A stretch of DNA of 64,000 nt from Streptomyces paradoxus (GTDB taxonomy: Bacteria; Actinomycetota; Actinomycetes; Streptomycetales; Streptomycetaceae): contig NZ_JACHGV010000009.1 of assembly GCF_014202475.1 (NCBI RefSeq), positions 248,001 to 312,000 on the forward strand, written 5' to 3'. The notes under the pieces are model-generated. The model was given only the letters and a program-made list of their open reading frames with translations, searched no databases and had not been told where the DNA came from. The stretch's first letter is position 1, and the number at the start of each line of letters is the position of its first letter. Made by a program: the position numbers and the translations under genes. Positions 8,108 to 16,738 of this stretch are shown here, piece after piece.

Positions 8108-9504
8108 CTGGGGGTGTGTCCTTCCACGAGTGTGGCTCGGCTCGCTGCCGCGAGGTGCAGCAGGGCGGCCAGGTCGTCGGGCCCGGTGGCCGGGTTGAGG
8201 AGGGTGGCTTTGAGCCAGAGCCGGCCGTCGAGGCGGGCCCGGCCGAGGACGGCGTGGCCGTCGGTGAGCAGCGCGCGGCGTACGGCGGCCACGGTGGTGT
8301 CGGTGGCGCCGGTGGGCCGGAACAGCACCGTGCTGATGGCGGGCGGGGCGTGCAGGTCGAAGCCGGGGTGGGCGTCGACGAGGTCGGCGAACTGCCGGGC
8401 GTGGGCGCAGACTCGGTCGACGAGTGCGCCGAGGCCGGTGCGGCCGAGGGTCTTGAGGGTGACGGCGAGTTTGAGGACGTCGGGGCGGCGGGTGGTTCTG
8501 AGGGACCGGCCGAGCAGGTCGGGCAGGCCGGCCTCGGTGTCGTCGTCGGCGTTGAGGTAGTCGGCGCGCTGCCGCAGAGCGGCGAGATCGCGGCCGTCCC
8601 GGACCGCCAGGAGCCCGGCGGCGACCGGCTGCCAGCCGAGTTTGTGCAGGTCGAGGGTGACGGTGTCGGCGGTGCCGAGTCCGGTGAGGCGGGTGCGGTG
8701 CCGGTCGCTGAAGAGGAGGCCTGCGCCGTAGGCGGCGTCCACGTGCAGCCGGGCGTTGTGGGCGGCGCAGCGGGCGGCGATCTCGGGCAGCGGGTCGATG
8801 AGGCCGGCGTCGGTGGTGCCGGCGGTGGCGGCGACGAGCAGCGGGCCGTTCAGGCAGGTGAGGGCCTGGTCGAGCGTGTCGGGGTCGAGTGTGCCGTGCG
8901 GGGTGGGTACGACGACGGGCTGGGGCAGGCCGAGCAGCCAGGCGGCGCGGGGCAGGGAGTGGTGGGCGTTGGCGCCGCAGACGAGCCGGACGCTTGCGCC
9001 GTGGGTCTCCCGGGCGAGGAGCAGGGCGAGCTGGTTGGATTCGGTGCCGCCGGTGGTGATGAGGGAGTCGGGGGTCGCGGGAGTGCCGCTTCCGTGGATC
9101 TCGCGGGCCAGGGCCGCCGTGACCAGCCTCTCCAGCTCCGACGCTCCCGGGGCCTGGTCCCAGGAGTCCAGGGAGGGGTTGAGGGCGGAGGCCGCCAGGT
9201 CCGCCGCGGTGGCCACGGCGAGCGGGGGGCAGTGGAGGTGGGCGGCGCACAGGGGGTGGGCGGGGTCGGCGGCGGTCTCGGCGAAGGCGTGGACGAGGGT
9301 GCGGAGGGCGTGTGGGTCGCCCCGGTCCGGGAGGATGTCTCCCACCGCGTTCCGCAGCCGCGCGGCGACCTGGTCCGGGCCGCCCGCGGGCAGCGGCCCG
9401 CCGCGGGCCCGGGAGCCGGTGTCCAGCGCGTCGAGCACGGTGTGGAGCAAGGACCGCAGGGCGTGCGGGCCGTCGGGGCCCGATGCGAGGGGCGGCGTGC
9501 TCAT
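8104..9504 (-). CDS. PLP-dependent amino acid decarboxylase (DesA-like group II)
   Basis: A 466-residue pyridoxal-phosphate decarboxylase of the glutamate/DOPA/lysine decarboxylase fold. TTGGTESNQLALL (cofactor phosphate site), HVDAAYGAGLLF (Asp for the pyridine nitrogen) and DLHKLGWQP (Schiff-base Lys in the HK pair) are all present. ATG at 9504 has GGAGG 8 nt upstream. It lies directly before, and overlaps, the N-hydroxylase, so lysine to cadaverine is the best guess. Other substrates such as DABA or ornithine cannot be excluded. I saw no TTAGGTTAGGCTAACCTAA-like DmdR/IdeR iron box in the upstream 300 bp, which is unusual if the pair makes a siderophore. Confidence 0.88.
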   Translation of the reverse strand: MSTPPLASGPDGPHALRSLLHTVLDALDTGSRARGGPLPAGGPDQVAARLRNAVGDILPDRGDPHALRTLVHAFAETAADPAHPLCAAHLHCPPLAVATAADLAASALNPSLDSWDQAPGASELERLVTAALAREIHGSGTPATPDSLITTGGTESNQLALLLARETHGASVRLVCGANAHHSLPRAAWLLGLPQPVVVPTPHGTLDPDTLDQALTCLNGPLLVAATAGTTDAGLIDPLPEIAARCAAHNARLHVDAAYGAGLLFSDRHRTRLTGLGTADTVTLDLHKLGWQPVAAGLLAVRDGRDLAALRQRADYLNADDDTEAGLPDLLGRSLRTTRRPDVLKLAVTLKTLGRTGLGALVDRVCAHARQFADLVDAHPGFDLHAPPAISTVLFRPTGATDTTVAAVRRALLTDGHAVLGRARLDGRLWLKATLLNPATGPDDLAALLHLAAASRATLVEGHTPR

Positions 9505-9642
9505 GGGCTGACCTCCGGGGCGCGGGTGGCGGCACGCCCGACAGCCCAACGATCCAACCCGGGTGGAGGTATTTCTGTGCGCGGGTGTCAGTTCCCGAAC
9601 CCGGCGGCGTGACCGCCGGGGCGGGGCGGGTGGCGTCCCGGA

Positions 9643-9696
9643 ACCCGCGCTTCAGGTCGTCCAGTCGGCCGAAGGTTTCGCGGCGCAGGGCGCCAT
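9643..9696 (-). pseudogene. Short remnant resembling the 3' end of pepN, in the 320-bp gap 9505-9824
   Basis: Read on the minus strand this stretch encodes GALRRETFGRLDDLKRGF, close to PALRRKLVDQLDDLKRAL at the C-terminus of the adjacent aminopeptidase N (bases about 9858-9905). The DNA aligns without gaps over about 48 bases with roughly three quarters identity by eye. The surrounding gap otherwise contains only the promoter of the decarboxylase gene and the pepN terminator. It could be a decayed tandem duplication or a dispersed intergenic repeat. Only the similarity is seen; origin is inference. Confidence 0.4.
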
Positions 9697-9767
9697 AGGG
9701 CCCTCGGACCCGGGCCGGGGTCGCGTTCCCGACGGCTGTATCGCCCTCAAGGCCGGGCCGGGGCCCA

Positions 9768-9820
9768 GGGCTGGGGGCGGCCGGTCCGCCGCTGCGGCGG
9801 GAGGGCGGCCGCCCGAGCCC
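9768..9820 (-). terminator. Probable terminator of pepN
   Basis: Just past the pepN stop, GGGCT/AGCCC and GGGCGGCC/GGCCGCCC pair around an inner CCGCCGC/GCGGCGG, giving a long GC-rich hairpin. There is no U-tract. The highly repetitive GC composition means alternative folds exist. Confidence 0.45.
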
Positions 9821-9824
9821 CCGG

Positions 9825-12317
9825 TCAGGCCCCCTGCGCTCCCCGCACCCGCAGCGCCCGCTTCAAGTCGTCCAGCTGGTCGACGAGTTTGCGGCGCAGC
9901 GCGGGGGTCGGGTCGCCGTCGTGCAGGCAGGTCTCGCCGAGGTGGAGGTTGTCCTCGTCCACGGCGTGGGCGGGGAAGGCCCAGCGGCCTGCCGCCTCCG
10001 CCATCGCGGGGCCCCGGCGGTCGGCGACGGCGACCGCGTCGGGGTAGTAGCGCGCGACGTACTCGCGTACCAGGTCGGCCTGTTCGGGCTGCCAGAAGCC
10101 ACGGGCGGTGGCGGTGAAGAGGTAGTTGGACAGGTCGTCGGAGCCGAACATGGCCTCCCAGGCGCGGGCCTTGGCCTCCGGGTCGGGCAGGGCGGCGCGG
10201 CAGCGGGCGGCGCCCTCCTGGCCGGTGGCGCTGGGGTCGCGTTCCAGTTCGGCGGCGATGGCGGGCTCGTCGGTCGCGCCGAGGACGGCGAGCCGGGCGA
10301 GTACGCGCCAGCGCAGCTCGGGGTCGAGTTCCGGGCCGCCGGGGACGGTGCCGTCGGCGAGCCAGGCGGCGATGGTGTCGGGGTGGGCGGCCACGTCGAT
10401 GCGGTGGCGTACTGCGATCAGGCGCAGGCCGGGGTTGTCGCCGTCCTCGGTGCGGCGGATGAGGTCGCGGCACAGTTCGGAGAGGGTGGCGAGGGCGGCG
10501 GGCCGCTCGTCGGGGGTGAGGTAGCGGTCGGCGATGTAGGCGGAGGCGAAGGCGAGTACGCCCTGGACGATGGCGAGGTCCGTCTCCAGCGGGAGGTGGG
10601 CGCGGGCGGTCTCCAGGTAGGCGCCGGGGGCGAGTTCGCCGTCGCGGACGGCGTCCCGCAGGGCGTTCCAGACGACCGCGCGGGTGAGCGGCCGGGGCAG
10701 GCCGGACAGGTCCTTGCGGACGGTCTCGAAGGACTCGGGGTCGAAGCGGACCTTGGCGTAGGTGAGGTCGCCGTCGTTGAGGAGGAGCAGGGCGGGCCGC
10801 TTGCCGATGGGGTGAGGGCCGGTCTGCGGGAGGTCCAGGTGGAGGCTTTCGCGCAGGACGAGCTGCCCGCCGTCGTCGCCGAGGTCGCGGTCGTAGAGGC
10901 CGGCGGCGATGCGGTGCGGGCGGCTGCCGGCGCGGTCGACGGTGAGGGCGCAGGTGCCGTGCTCGCCGGGGGTGATCCGCGGGGTGAGGGTGTCGACGCC
11001 GGTGGTGCGCAGCCAGGCGTCGGCCCAGGCGTGGACGTCACGGTCGGTGGCGCTCGCGAGGTTGTCGATGAAGTCGGCGAGGGTGGCGTTGGCGAACCTG
11101 TGCCGGGCGAAGTGGGTGTTGATGCCGGCGAGGAAGTCCTTCTCGCCGAGCCAGGCGACCAGTTGCCGCAGCGCGCTGGCGCCCTTGGCGTAGGAGATGC
11201 CGTCGAAGTTGAGCAGGGCGGAGGCGGTGTCGTCGACGGCCTCGGGGGCGACGGGGTGGGTGGAGGGGCGCTGGTCGGCGTCGTAGCCCCAGGACTTGCG
11301 GGTGACGCCGAAGTCGGTCCAGGTGTCGGTGAAGCGGGTCGCTTCGGTGAGGGTCTGGTAGCCCATGTACTCGGCGAAGGACTCGTTCAGCCAGATGTCG
11401 TCCCACCACTTGAGGGTGACGAGGTCGCCGAACCACATGTGGGCCATCTCGTGGGCGATGACCATGGCGCGGGTCTGGCGTTCGGTGTCGGTGACGGCGG
11501 AGCGGTAGACGAACTCGTCGCGGAAGGTGACCAGGCCCGGGTTCTCCATGGCGCCGGCGTTGAACTCGGGGACGAAAGCCTGGTCGTAGGAGTCGAACGG
11601 GTAGAGCTCGTCGAACTTCTCGTGGTAGCGGTCGTAGCACGCGCGCGTGACGTCGAGGAGTTCGTCGGCGTCGGCGTCGAGGTAGGGGGCGAGGGAGCGG
11701 CGGCAGTGCAGGCCGAAGGGCAGGCCGCGGTGCTCGGTGCGTACGGAGTGCCAGGGGCCGGCGGCGACGGCGACGAGGTAGGTGGAGATGAGCGGTGTGG
11801 GGGCCGCTTTCCATACGCCGTCCGTCTGTTCGGTGATGCCGTTGGCGAGGACGGTCCAGTCCTGCGGGGCCTTCACCGACAGTTCGAAGACGGCTTTCAG
11901 GTCGGGCTGGTCGAAGGCGGCGAAGACGCGCTGGACGTCGTCCATGAACAGCTGGGTGTAGACGTAGGTCTCGCCGTCGGTGGGGTCGGTGAAGCGGTGC
12001 ATGCCCTCGCCGGTGCGGGAGTAGCGCATCCGGGCGTCCACGAGCAGTTCGTGCTCGCCGGCGGTGAGGTGCGGCAGGGCGAGCCGGTTGCCGTCCAGGG
12101 ATTCCGGGTCCAGGGGGTGTCCGTCGAGGGTGACGGTGCGCAGCTCGGCGGGCTTGAGCTCGACGAAGGTGTTCCCGTCCACGCGGGTGGCGAACCTGAT
12201 CAGGGTGCGGGAGTCGAAGGTCTCGTCTCCGCCGGTCAGGTCGAGTTCGATCGTGTAGTGGTGGACGTCGAGGAGCTCTGCTCGGGTCTGCGCTTCGTCG
12301 CGCGTCAGTACGGACAT
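9825..12317 (-). CDS. pepN: Aminopeptidase N (M1 zinc metallopeptidase)
   Basis: Removes N-terminal amino acids from peptides in the cytoplasm. The 830-residue protein contains the substrate-recognition motif GAMEN, the zinc site HEMAHMWFGD with the distal Glu in WLNESFAEY, and an ERAP1-like helical C-terminal half. This is full length for the actinobacterial M1 family. The ATG at 12317 opens MSVLTRDEAQ; an ATG three codons upstream (12326) is possible and neither has a strong ribosome binding site. It appears to be transcribed alone, 67 bp downstream of a receiver-domain gene. Confidence 0.96.
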   Translation of the reverse strand: MSVLTRDEAQTRAELLDVHHYTIELDLTGGDETFDSRTLIRFATRVDGNTFVELKPAELRTVTLDGHPLDPESLDGNRLALPHLTAGEHELLVDARMRYSRTGEGMHRFTDPTDGETYVYTQLFMDDVQRVFAAFDQPDLKAVFELSVKAPQDWTVLANGITEQTDGVWKAAPTPLISTYLVAVAAGPWHSVRTEHRGLPFGLHCRRSLAPYLDADADELLDVTRACYDRYHEKFDELYPFDSYDQAFVPEFNAGAMENPGLVTFRDEFVYRSAVTDTERQTRAMVIAHEMAHMWFGDLVTLKWWDDIWLNESFAEYMGYQTLTEATRFTDTWTDFGVTRKSWGYDADQRPSTHPVAPEAVDDTASALLNFDGISYAKGASALRQLVAWLGEKDFLAGINTHFARHRFANATLADFIDNLASATDRDVHAWADAWLRTTGVDTLTPRITPGEHGTCALTVDRAGSRPHRIAAGLYDRDLGDDGGQLVLRESLHLDLPQTGPHPIGKRPALLLLNDGDLTYAKVRFDPESFETVRKDLSGLPRPLTRAVVWNALRDAVRDGELAPGAYLETARAHLPLETDLAIVQGVLAFASAYIADRYLTPDERPAALATLSELCRDLIRRTEDGDNPGLRLIAVRHRIDVAAHPDTIAAWLADGTVPGGPELDPELRWRVLARLAVLGATDEPAIAAELERDPSATGQEGAARCRAALPDPEAKARAWEAMFGSDDLSNYLFTATARGFWQPEQADLVREYVARYYPDAVAVADRRGPAMAEAAGRWAFPAHAVDEDNLHLGETCLHDGDPTPALRRKLVDQLDDLKRALRVRGAQGA

Positions 12318-12384
12318 GCGTGACATGCTGCCTGATGGCGTGGGCGAGGCACAGAGGCGGATCGGTACGTGCCCAATGTCCGCT

Positions 12385-12936
12385 CTAGGTGCGGTCCTTT
12401 TCGAGCTCCCCGGCGTGCGCCCCCATGGGCCGCTGCGTGGGCACGCGCGCGTCGGGATGCGGCAGTCCGGGGCGCGCGGGGTGTGCGGCGGTCTCGGTGT
12501 GCTCCCCCGCGAGGGCGCGCAGGCGGTGCACCTCCCTCTCCAGGGCGAGATGGCGCCGGTGGGCGTCGTAGAGGTAGCGGACCTTGGTGCGCAGGGCCCA
12601 GGGGTCGACGGGCTTCATGACGAGGTCGGCGACGCCGAGCCCGAAGGCGGTCGTGGTCAGTTCGTGGTCGGCGCCGAAGCCGGTGAGCAGGATGACGGGG
12701 ATGTGCTGGGTCTGTTCCACGCGCCGCATGTAGCGCACGACTTCCAGTCCGCTGACGCCGGGCATGCGCACGTCGAGCAGCAGCAGGCCGACCTGGCCGC
12801 GGAGGACCTGCTTGAGTGCCTCGTCGCCGCTGGTGGCCCGGCCGAGCTGGTAGCCCAGCGGGGCCAGGGCGCTCTCCAGCGCGTACAGCGTGTCCTCGTG
12901 GTCGTCGACGATGAGGATCCTGGTATCCGACGGCAT
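12385..12936 (-). CDS. Stand-alone receiver-domain response regulator
   Basis: A 183-residue protein made of one CheY-like receiver (LIVDDHEDT acidic pocket, phospho-acceptor Asp in LLLLDVRMPG, conserved Lys in LVMKPVD) followed by about 60 residues: a helical stretch HRRHLALEREVHRLRALAGE, perhaps a short coiled coil, then a Pro-rich tail. No DNA-binding or enzymatic output domain is visible, and no histidine kinase lies nearby. It may act through protein interaction or in a phosphorelay. GGGAGGGG precedes the ATG. Its partner cannot be named from the sequence. Confidence 0.85.
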   Translation of the reverse strand: MPSDTRILIVDDHEDTLYALESALAPLGYQLGRATSGDEALKQVLRGQVGLLLLDVRMPGVSGLEVVRYMRRVEQTQHIPVILLTGFGADHELTTTAFGLGVADLVMKPVDPWALRTKVRYLYDAHRRHLALEREVHRLRALAGEHTETAAHPARPGLPHPDARVPTQRPMGAHAGELEKDRT

Positions 12937-13074
12937 GGCCCGACGCCCCTCCCTGTGGAGGACCAGAGTAAGTCCGGGACGCTGACGCGGTGTGCTCGTC
13001 AGCTGACATGCTGTGCACAGCGCAGCATGCCGCGCGCGGGCCGTCGTGTCACTCCCCCCGGGGCGTGCGCGAGG

Positions 13075-13425
13075 TCAGCCAGCGCCGGTGGAGGAGCCGT
13101 TGAGCGCCTCGTCCGCGATGCGCTCGTGGTGGCGGATGACCTCGCCGACGATGAAGTTGAGGAACTTCTCGGCGAAGGCCGGGTCCAGCTTGGCGTTTTC
13201 GGCCAGGGCGCGCAGCCGGGCGATCTGGCGGGCCTCGCGAGCGGGGTCGGCGGGCGGCAGCTGGTGGCGGGCCTTGAGGTGGCCGACCTGCTGGGTGCAC
13301 TTGAAACGCTCGGCGAGCATGTGGACGACGGCCGCGTCGATGTTGTCGATGCTGTCGCGCAGCCGGGCGAGCTCTTCGCGGACGGCGGGGTCGGCGTCGG
13401 GGGAACCGGTGTTGCTGGTGGTCAT
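13075..13425 (-). CDS. Chorismate mutase (AroQ fold)
   Basis: Converts chorismate to prephenate, the branch point to phenylalanine and tyrosine. The 116-residue protein is a single all-helical AroQ domain: LRDSIDNIDAAVVHMLAERF supplies the N-terminal helix with the active-site Arg, a Lys-containing stretch (VGHLKARHQLPPADPAREAR) follows, and FLNFIVGEVIRHHERI ends the domain. There is no signal peptide, so it is the cytoplasmic form. It follows the GNAT gene by 20 bp on the same strand and is probably co-transcribed. It sits about 30 kb from the trp genes, so linkage to them is loose. Confidence 0.9.
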   Translation of the reverse strand: MTTSNTGSPDADPAVREELARLRDSIDNIDAAVVHMLAERFKCTQQVGHLKARHQLPPADPAREARQIARLRALAENAKLDPAFAEKFLNFIVGEVIRHHERIADEALNGSSTGAG

Positions 13426-13445
13426 GGGGCGTCAGCCTACGGGGA

Positions 13446-13919
13446 TCACGCAGGGTGGCCGCCGGCCGTCTCATCCTTCGGCAGGGAGATCCGTTTGTGG
13501 AAATGGACGTCCTCGTGGCCGCCGGGGACGCCGGGGATGCGGGCCCGTTCCCGGAAGCCGAGCGCCGGGTAGAAGCGGGGTGCCTGGAAGCCGTACGTGG
13601 AGACGATCATGTCGGTGCAGCCGCGCCGGGCCGCTTCGGCCTCCGCCGCGCGCATCAGCCGGCCGCCCCAGCCGGAGTGGCGCTGGTCCTCGCGGACCCA
13701 GAGCATGTCCACCGAGCACAGGGTGCCCCAGGTCCAGGCGGTGAGCCCGCCGACCAGGTCGCCGGCCTCGTCGGTGACGCGCACGGAGAGAGGTTCGGTG
13801 ACGGCTCCGCCGGCGGCGGCGGTGTTGAAGGCGGTCAGCTCCTCGTCGAGCCGCTTTTCGAGATCGTCGTCCTGGCCGCCCACCCGGAGCGCGGCGACGG
13901 TGTGCTGTTCGCTGGTCAC
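13446..13919 (-). CDS. GNAT-family N-acetyltransferase
   Basis: A 157-residue GCN5-related acetyltransferase. LWVREDQRHSGWGGRLMRAAEAEA contains the acetyl-CoA binding R/Q-x-x-G-x-G/A pattern (here RHSGWGG), followed by the typical GFQAPRFYPALGFRER segment that packs the C-terminal strand. The acceptor substrate is unknown. It is the first gene of a likely two-gene unit with chorismate mutase and diverges from a metallopeptidase gene across a 125-bp gap. Confidence 0.85.
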   Translation of the reverse strand: MTSEQHTVAALRVGGQDDDLEKRLDEELTAFNTAAAGGAVTEPLSVRVTDEAGDLVGGLTAWTWGTLCSVDMLWVREDQRHSGWGGRLMRAAEAEAARRGCTDMIVSTYGFQAPRFYPALGFRERARIPGVPGGHEDVHFHKRISLPKDETAGGHPA

Positions 13920-14044
13920 GGCGCGGATTCTGCCCGAGGTGCCGGGCGGTGACGACCGGTTTTCGCCGTCTTCGCGCCCGTCCGCGGCGGGTCGCGTCCT
14001 CGTACAGTGGAACCGGGTTCCGGGGCGTCCTTTGGGGGTGAGGC

Positions 14045-14932
14045 GTGGCGAGCGGCGGGCCGGTCGAGCACGGCTACCCGCATCTGGAGACGGTGCGGGC
14101 GGCCATCACGGCACTGTACAAGCGGCTGTCGTACGACACCGTGCGGACGTTCGCGACGAGCGTGCTCCCGGCGGATGTGGCTTTCTGCGACACCGACGAC
14201 CTGTATCTGGGGGCGCAGCGGGTGGCGCACGAGCTGGTGCGGCACTACCGGCTGCCGGATGCCCGGCTGGTCGTGAGCTTCCGGGAGATGCGGCACGCGG
14301 CGAGCGTGGAGCTCGCGGCCGGGCCGGAGTACTTCGTGGAGCTGAACGACCGGTTCCGTACCCATCGGCGGGACATCGGGGCGGCCCTGGCGCACGAGGT
14401 GATGCACGTGTACCTGCACCGTCTGGACCTGTCCTTCCCGGGCGTGCGGGACAACGAGATCCTCACGGACACGGCGACGACGTACCTGGGCGCGGGGTGG
14501 CTGCTGCTGGACGCGTTCCGGGAGGACGGGGCGTCGTCGCAGAAGCTGGGGTATCTCACGCCGGAGGAGTTCGGGTACGTGCTGGCGAAGCGGTCGCTGG
14601 TCTTCGGTGAGGACCCGTCGGTGTGGTTCACCAGTGCGCAGGCGTACACGGCGTATGTGAAGGGGATGGAGCTGGCCCGCCTCGACGAGCGGCAGCCGCC
14701 GCTGACGGCGGCGGGGTGGGCGGGGCGCCGGCGGTACGCCCGGGACCGGCGTCACGGGCCGTCGGATTCGCCGCAGCCGGGGGTGCGGTACGCGTTCTCC
14801 CCCGACGGGGTCGGGCGGTTGCGGGTGTCGTTCCCCTGCCCCACGTGCCACCAGCGCATCAGGGTGCCGGTCCGGGGACGGGTCCGGGCACGGTGCGCGC
14901 TGTGCCGGAGCGTGCTGGAGTGCGACACGTAG
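14045..14932 (+). CDS. Putative cytoplasmic zinc metallopeptidase with C-terminal zinc ribbon
   Basis: The 295-residue protein has a zincin motif HEVMH at residues 117-121 with a further acidic and His-rich context (HVYLHR, then DNEILTDTATTYLG, which may supply the third ligand). The last 35 residues carry CPTC (265-268) and CALC (284-287), a four-Cys zinc ribbon. There is no signal peptide or membrane helix. I do not recognise a named family. Start is a GTG at 14045 with GGGGGTGAGG upstream. It is transcribed alone toward the QcrB-like gene. Proteolytic activity is inference from the HExxH site. Confidence 0.75.
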   Translation: MASGGPVEHGYPHLETVRAAITALYKRLSYDTVRTFATSVLPADVAFCDTDDLYLGAQRVAHELVRHYRLPDARLVVSFREMRHAASVELAAGPEYFVELNDRFRTHRRDIGAALAHEVMHVYLHRLDLSFPGVRDNEILTDTATTYLGAGWLLLDAFREDGASSQKLGYLTPEEFGYVLAKRSLVFGEDPSVWFTSAQAYTAYVKGMELARLDERQPPLTAAGWAGRRRYARDRRHGPSDSPQPGVRYAFSPDGVGRLRVSFPCPTCHQRIRVPVRGRVRARCALCRSVLECDT

Positions 14933-14971
14933 GGCGCGCCGGGTGGGAGTGCACGCGCCGGGGCCCGGTCG

Positions 14972-16627
14972 TCAGTGCTGGTGGTCGCCGCTGGTGATCT
15001 CCCGGTACTCCTCCACCGTCGGCTTCTCGATCCGTGCGTCGGGGCCGAACATGGCCTTGGCGAGACGGGCTCGCAACCGCTCGGACCGCTTGACCTTGCG
15101 GCGGACGCCCCCCGCGTCGACCTCGCGCCCGACCTCGTACGGCGGGTTCTGCTCGTGCTGGGTGAGGGTGAACCGCTCGGCCTGGGCGAGGGGCTCGTGC
15201 ACCTCGATGTACTCGCCGGTCGGCAGCCGTTTGATGGTGCCGGTCTCCCGGCCGTGCAGAACTTTGGCGCGGTCGCGGCGCTGCAGGCCCATGCAGATCT
15301 TCTTCGTGACGACGAAGGCGACGACCGGCAGCACGAAGACGCCGATCCGCACGAACCAGGTGATCACGTTGATGGACAGGTGCAGATGGGTGGCGACGAT
15401 GTCGTTGCCGCCGCCGATCAGCAGCACCGCGTACAGGGTCAGCCAGGCCACGCCGAGGCCGGTGCGCACGGGTGCGTTGCGCGGCCGGTCGAGGATGTGG
15501 TGCTCGCGTTTGTCGCCGGTGATCCACGCCTCGATGAAGGGGTAGAGGCCGAGGGCGAGCAGGATCAGGGGGAAGAGGGCGAAGGGGATGAACACACCGA
15601 GGACGAGTGTGTGGCCCCAGAGGTTGATCTCCCATCCCGGCATCACCCGGATCAGGCCCTCGGAGAAGCCGAGGTACCAGTCGGGCTGGGCGCCGGTGGT
15701 GACCAGGTCGGGGCGGTAGGGGCCGAAGGCCCACACGGGGTTGATCTGGGCGATCGCGCCCATCACCGTCAGCACGCCGAAGACGAGGAAGAAGAAGCCC
15801 CCGGCCTTGGCCATGTAGACCGGCAGGAAGGGCATCCCGACGACCGACCGCTCCTTGCGTCCGGGGCCCGGGAACTGGGTGTGCTTGTGGTAGAAGACCA
15901 GGATCAGATGGGCGGTCACCAGGCCCAGCATGATGCCCGGCAGCAGCAGGATGTGGACGGGGTACAGCCGCGAGATGATGTCCTCGCCCGGGAACTCCCC
16001 GCCGAACAGGAAGAACGACAGGTACGTCCCGACGATCGGGATGGACAGGATCGCGCCCTGCGCGAAGCGGATGCCGGTGCCGGACAGCAGGTCGTCGGGG
16101 AGGGAGTAGCCGGTCAGGCCGGTGATGATGCCGAGCATCAGCAGGGTCCAGCCGAAGACCCAGTTCAGCTCGCGCGGCTTGCGGAAGGCGCCCGTGAAGA
16201 ACACCCGCATCATGTGCACCAGCATGCCGGTGATGAAGACCAGTGCCGCCCAGTGGTGGATCTGCCGGATCAGCAGCCCGCCGCGCACGTCGAAGCTGAT
16301 GTCCAGCGTGGACTCGAACGCCCTGCTCATCAGGACGCCGTTGAGCTCCGTGTAGGAGCCGTTGTAGACGACCTCCTGCATGCTGGGCTCGAAGAACAGG
16401 GTGAGGTAGACGCCGGTGAGGATCAGCACGACGAAGCTGTAGAGGGTGACCTCGCCCAGCATGAACGACCAGTGGTCCGGAAAGACCTTGCGCATGTTGG
16501 CCTTGGCCAGGGCGTACAGCCCGAGCCGCCCGTCCGCCCAGTCGGCGAGCTGCTCGCCCTTGCCCGCGGGCGGCCTCCGGTGGGCGGAGTCCGTCCCGTA
16601 CACCCGTCGTGCGCCGTCGTCGCCCAT
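14972..16627 (-). CDS. Orphan cytochrome b subunit (QcrB-like)
   Basis: A membrane cytochrome b of the actinobacterial menaquinol:cytochrome c oxidoreductase type, 551 residues with eight or more membrane spans. Heme-ligating His pairs are visible in RQIHHWAALVFITGMLVHMM and in HILLLPGIML with TAHLILVFYH. The quinol-site motif appears as PDWYLGF, as in other actinobacterial QcrB. The C-terminal extension is typical of the phylum. Unlike the main bc1 locus there is no qcrC, qcrA or cox gene beside it; neighbours are a peptidase and a VWA gene. It is probably a second, orphan copy. Whether it joins the supercomplex is unknown. Confidence 0.9.
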   Translation of the reverse strand: MGDDGARRVYGTDSAHRRPPAGKGEQLADWADGRLGLYALAKANMRKVFPDHWSFMLGEVTLYSFVVLILTGVYLTLFFEPSMQEVVYNGSYTELNGVLMSRAFESTLDISFDVRGGLLIRQIHHWAALVFITGMLVHMMRVFFTGAFRKPRELNWVFGWTLLMLGIITGLTGYSLPDDLLSGTGIRFAQGAILSIPIVGTYLSFFLFGGEFPGEDIISRLYPVHILLLPGIMLGLVTAHLILVFYHKHTQFPGPGRKERSVVGMPFLPVYMAKAGGFFFLVFGVLTVMGAIAQINPVWAFGPYRPDLVTTGAQPDWYLGFSEGLIRVMPGWEINLWGHTLVLGVFIPFALFPLILLALGLYPFIEAWITGDKREHHILDRPRNAPVRTGLGVAWLTLYAVLLIGGGNDIVATHLHLSINVITWFVRIGVFVLPVVAFVVTKKICMGLQRRDRAKVLHGRETGTIKRLPTGEYIEVHEPLAQAERFTLTQHEQNPPYEVGREVDAGGVRRKVKRSERLRARLAKAMFGPDARIEKPTVEEYREITSGDHQH

Positions 16628-16738
16628 GCGTCGTCGCCTCCCCGTCGGATCCTTCCCAGCGTGGCACGGCCTCGCGACCGTGCAAGCGGGGCGTGGGCCA
16701 AGGGGCGGGGCGGCTGGGCCAAGGGGGCGAGCGGGCGG

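Noticed and set aside
6689..9504. A complete siderophore biosynthetic cluster
   Set aside because: Only two of the expected genes are present; no synthetase, acyltransferase or transporter.
6689..9535. A 948-residue fusion of the N-hydroxylase with an Arg/Pro-rich upstream part
   Set aside because: The upstream half is the shadow of the decarboxylase gene in another frame; the ATGA junction at 8104-8107 gives two separate proteins.
16690..16735. Two copies of TGGGCCAAGGGG upstream of the QcrB-like gene
   Set aside because: Short, GC-rich and imperfect outside the core; could be chance, so not reported as an operator.
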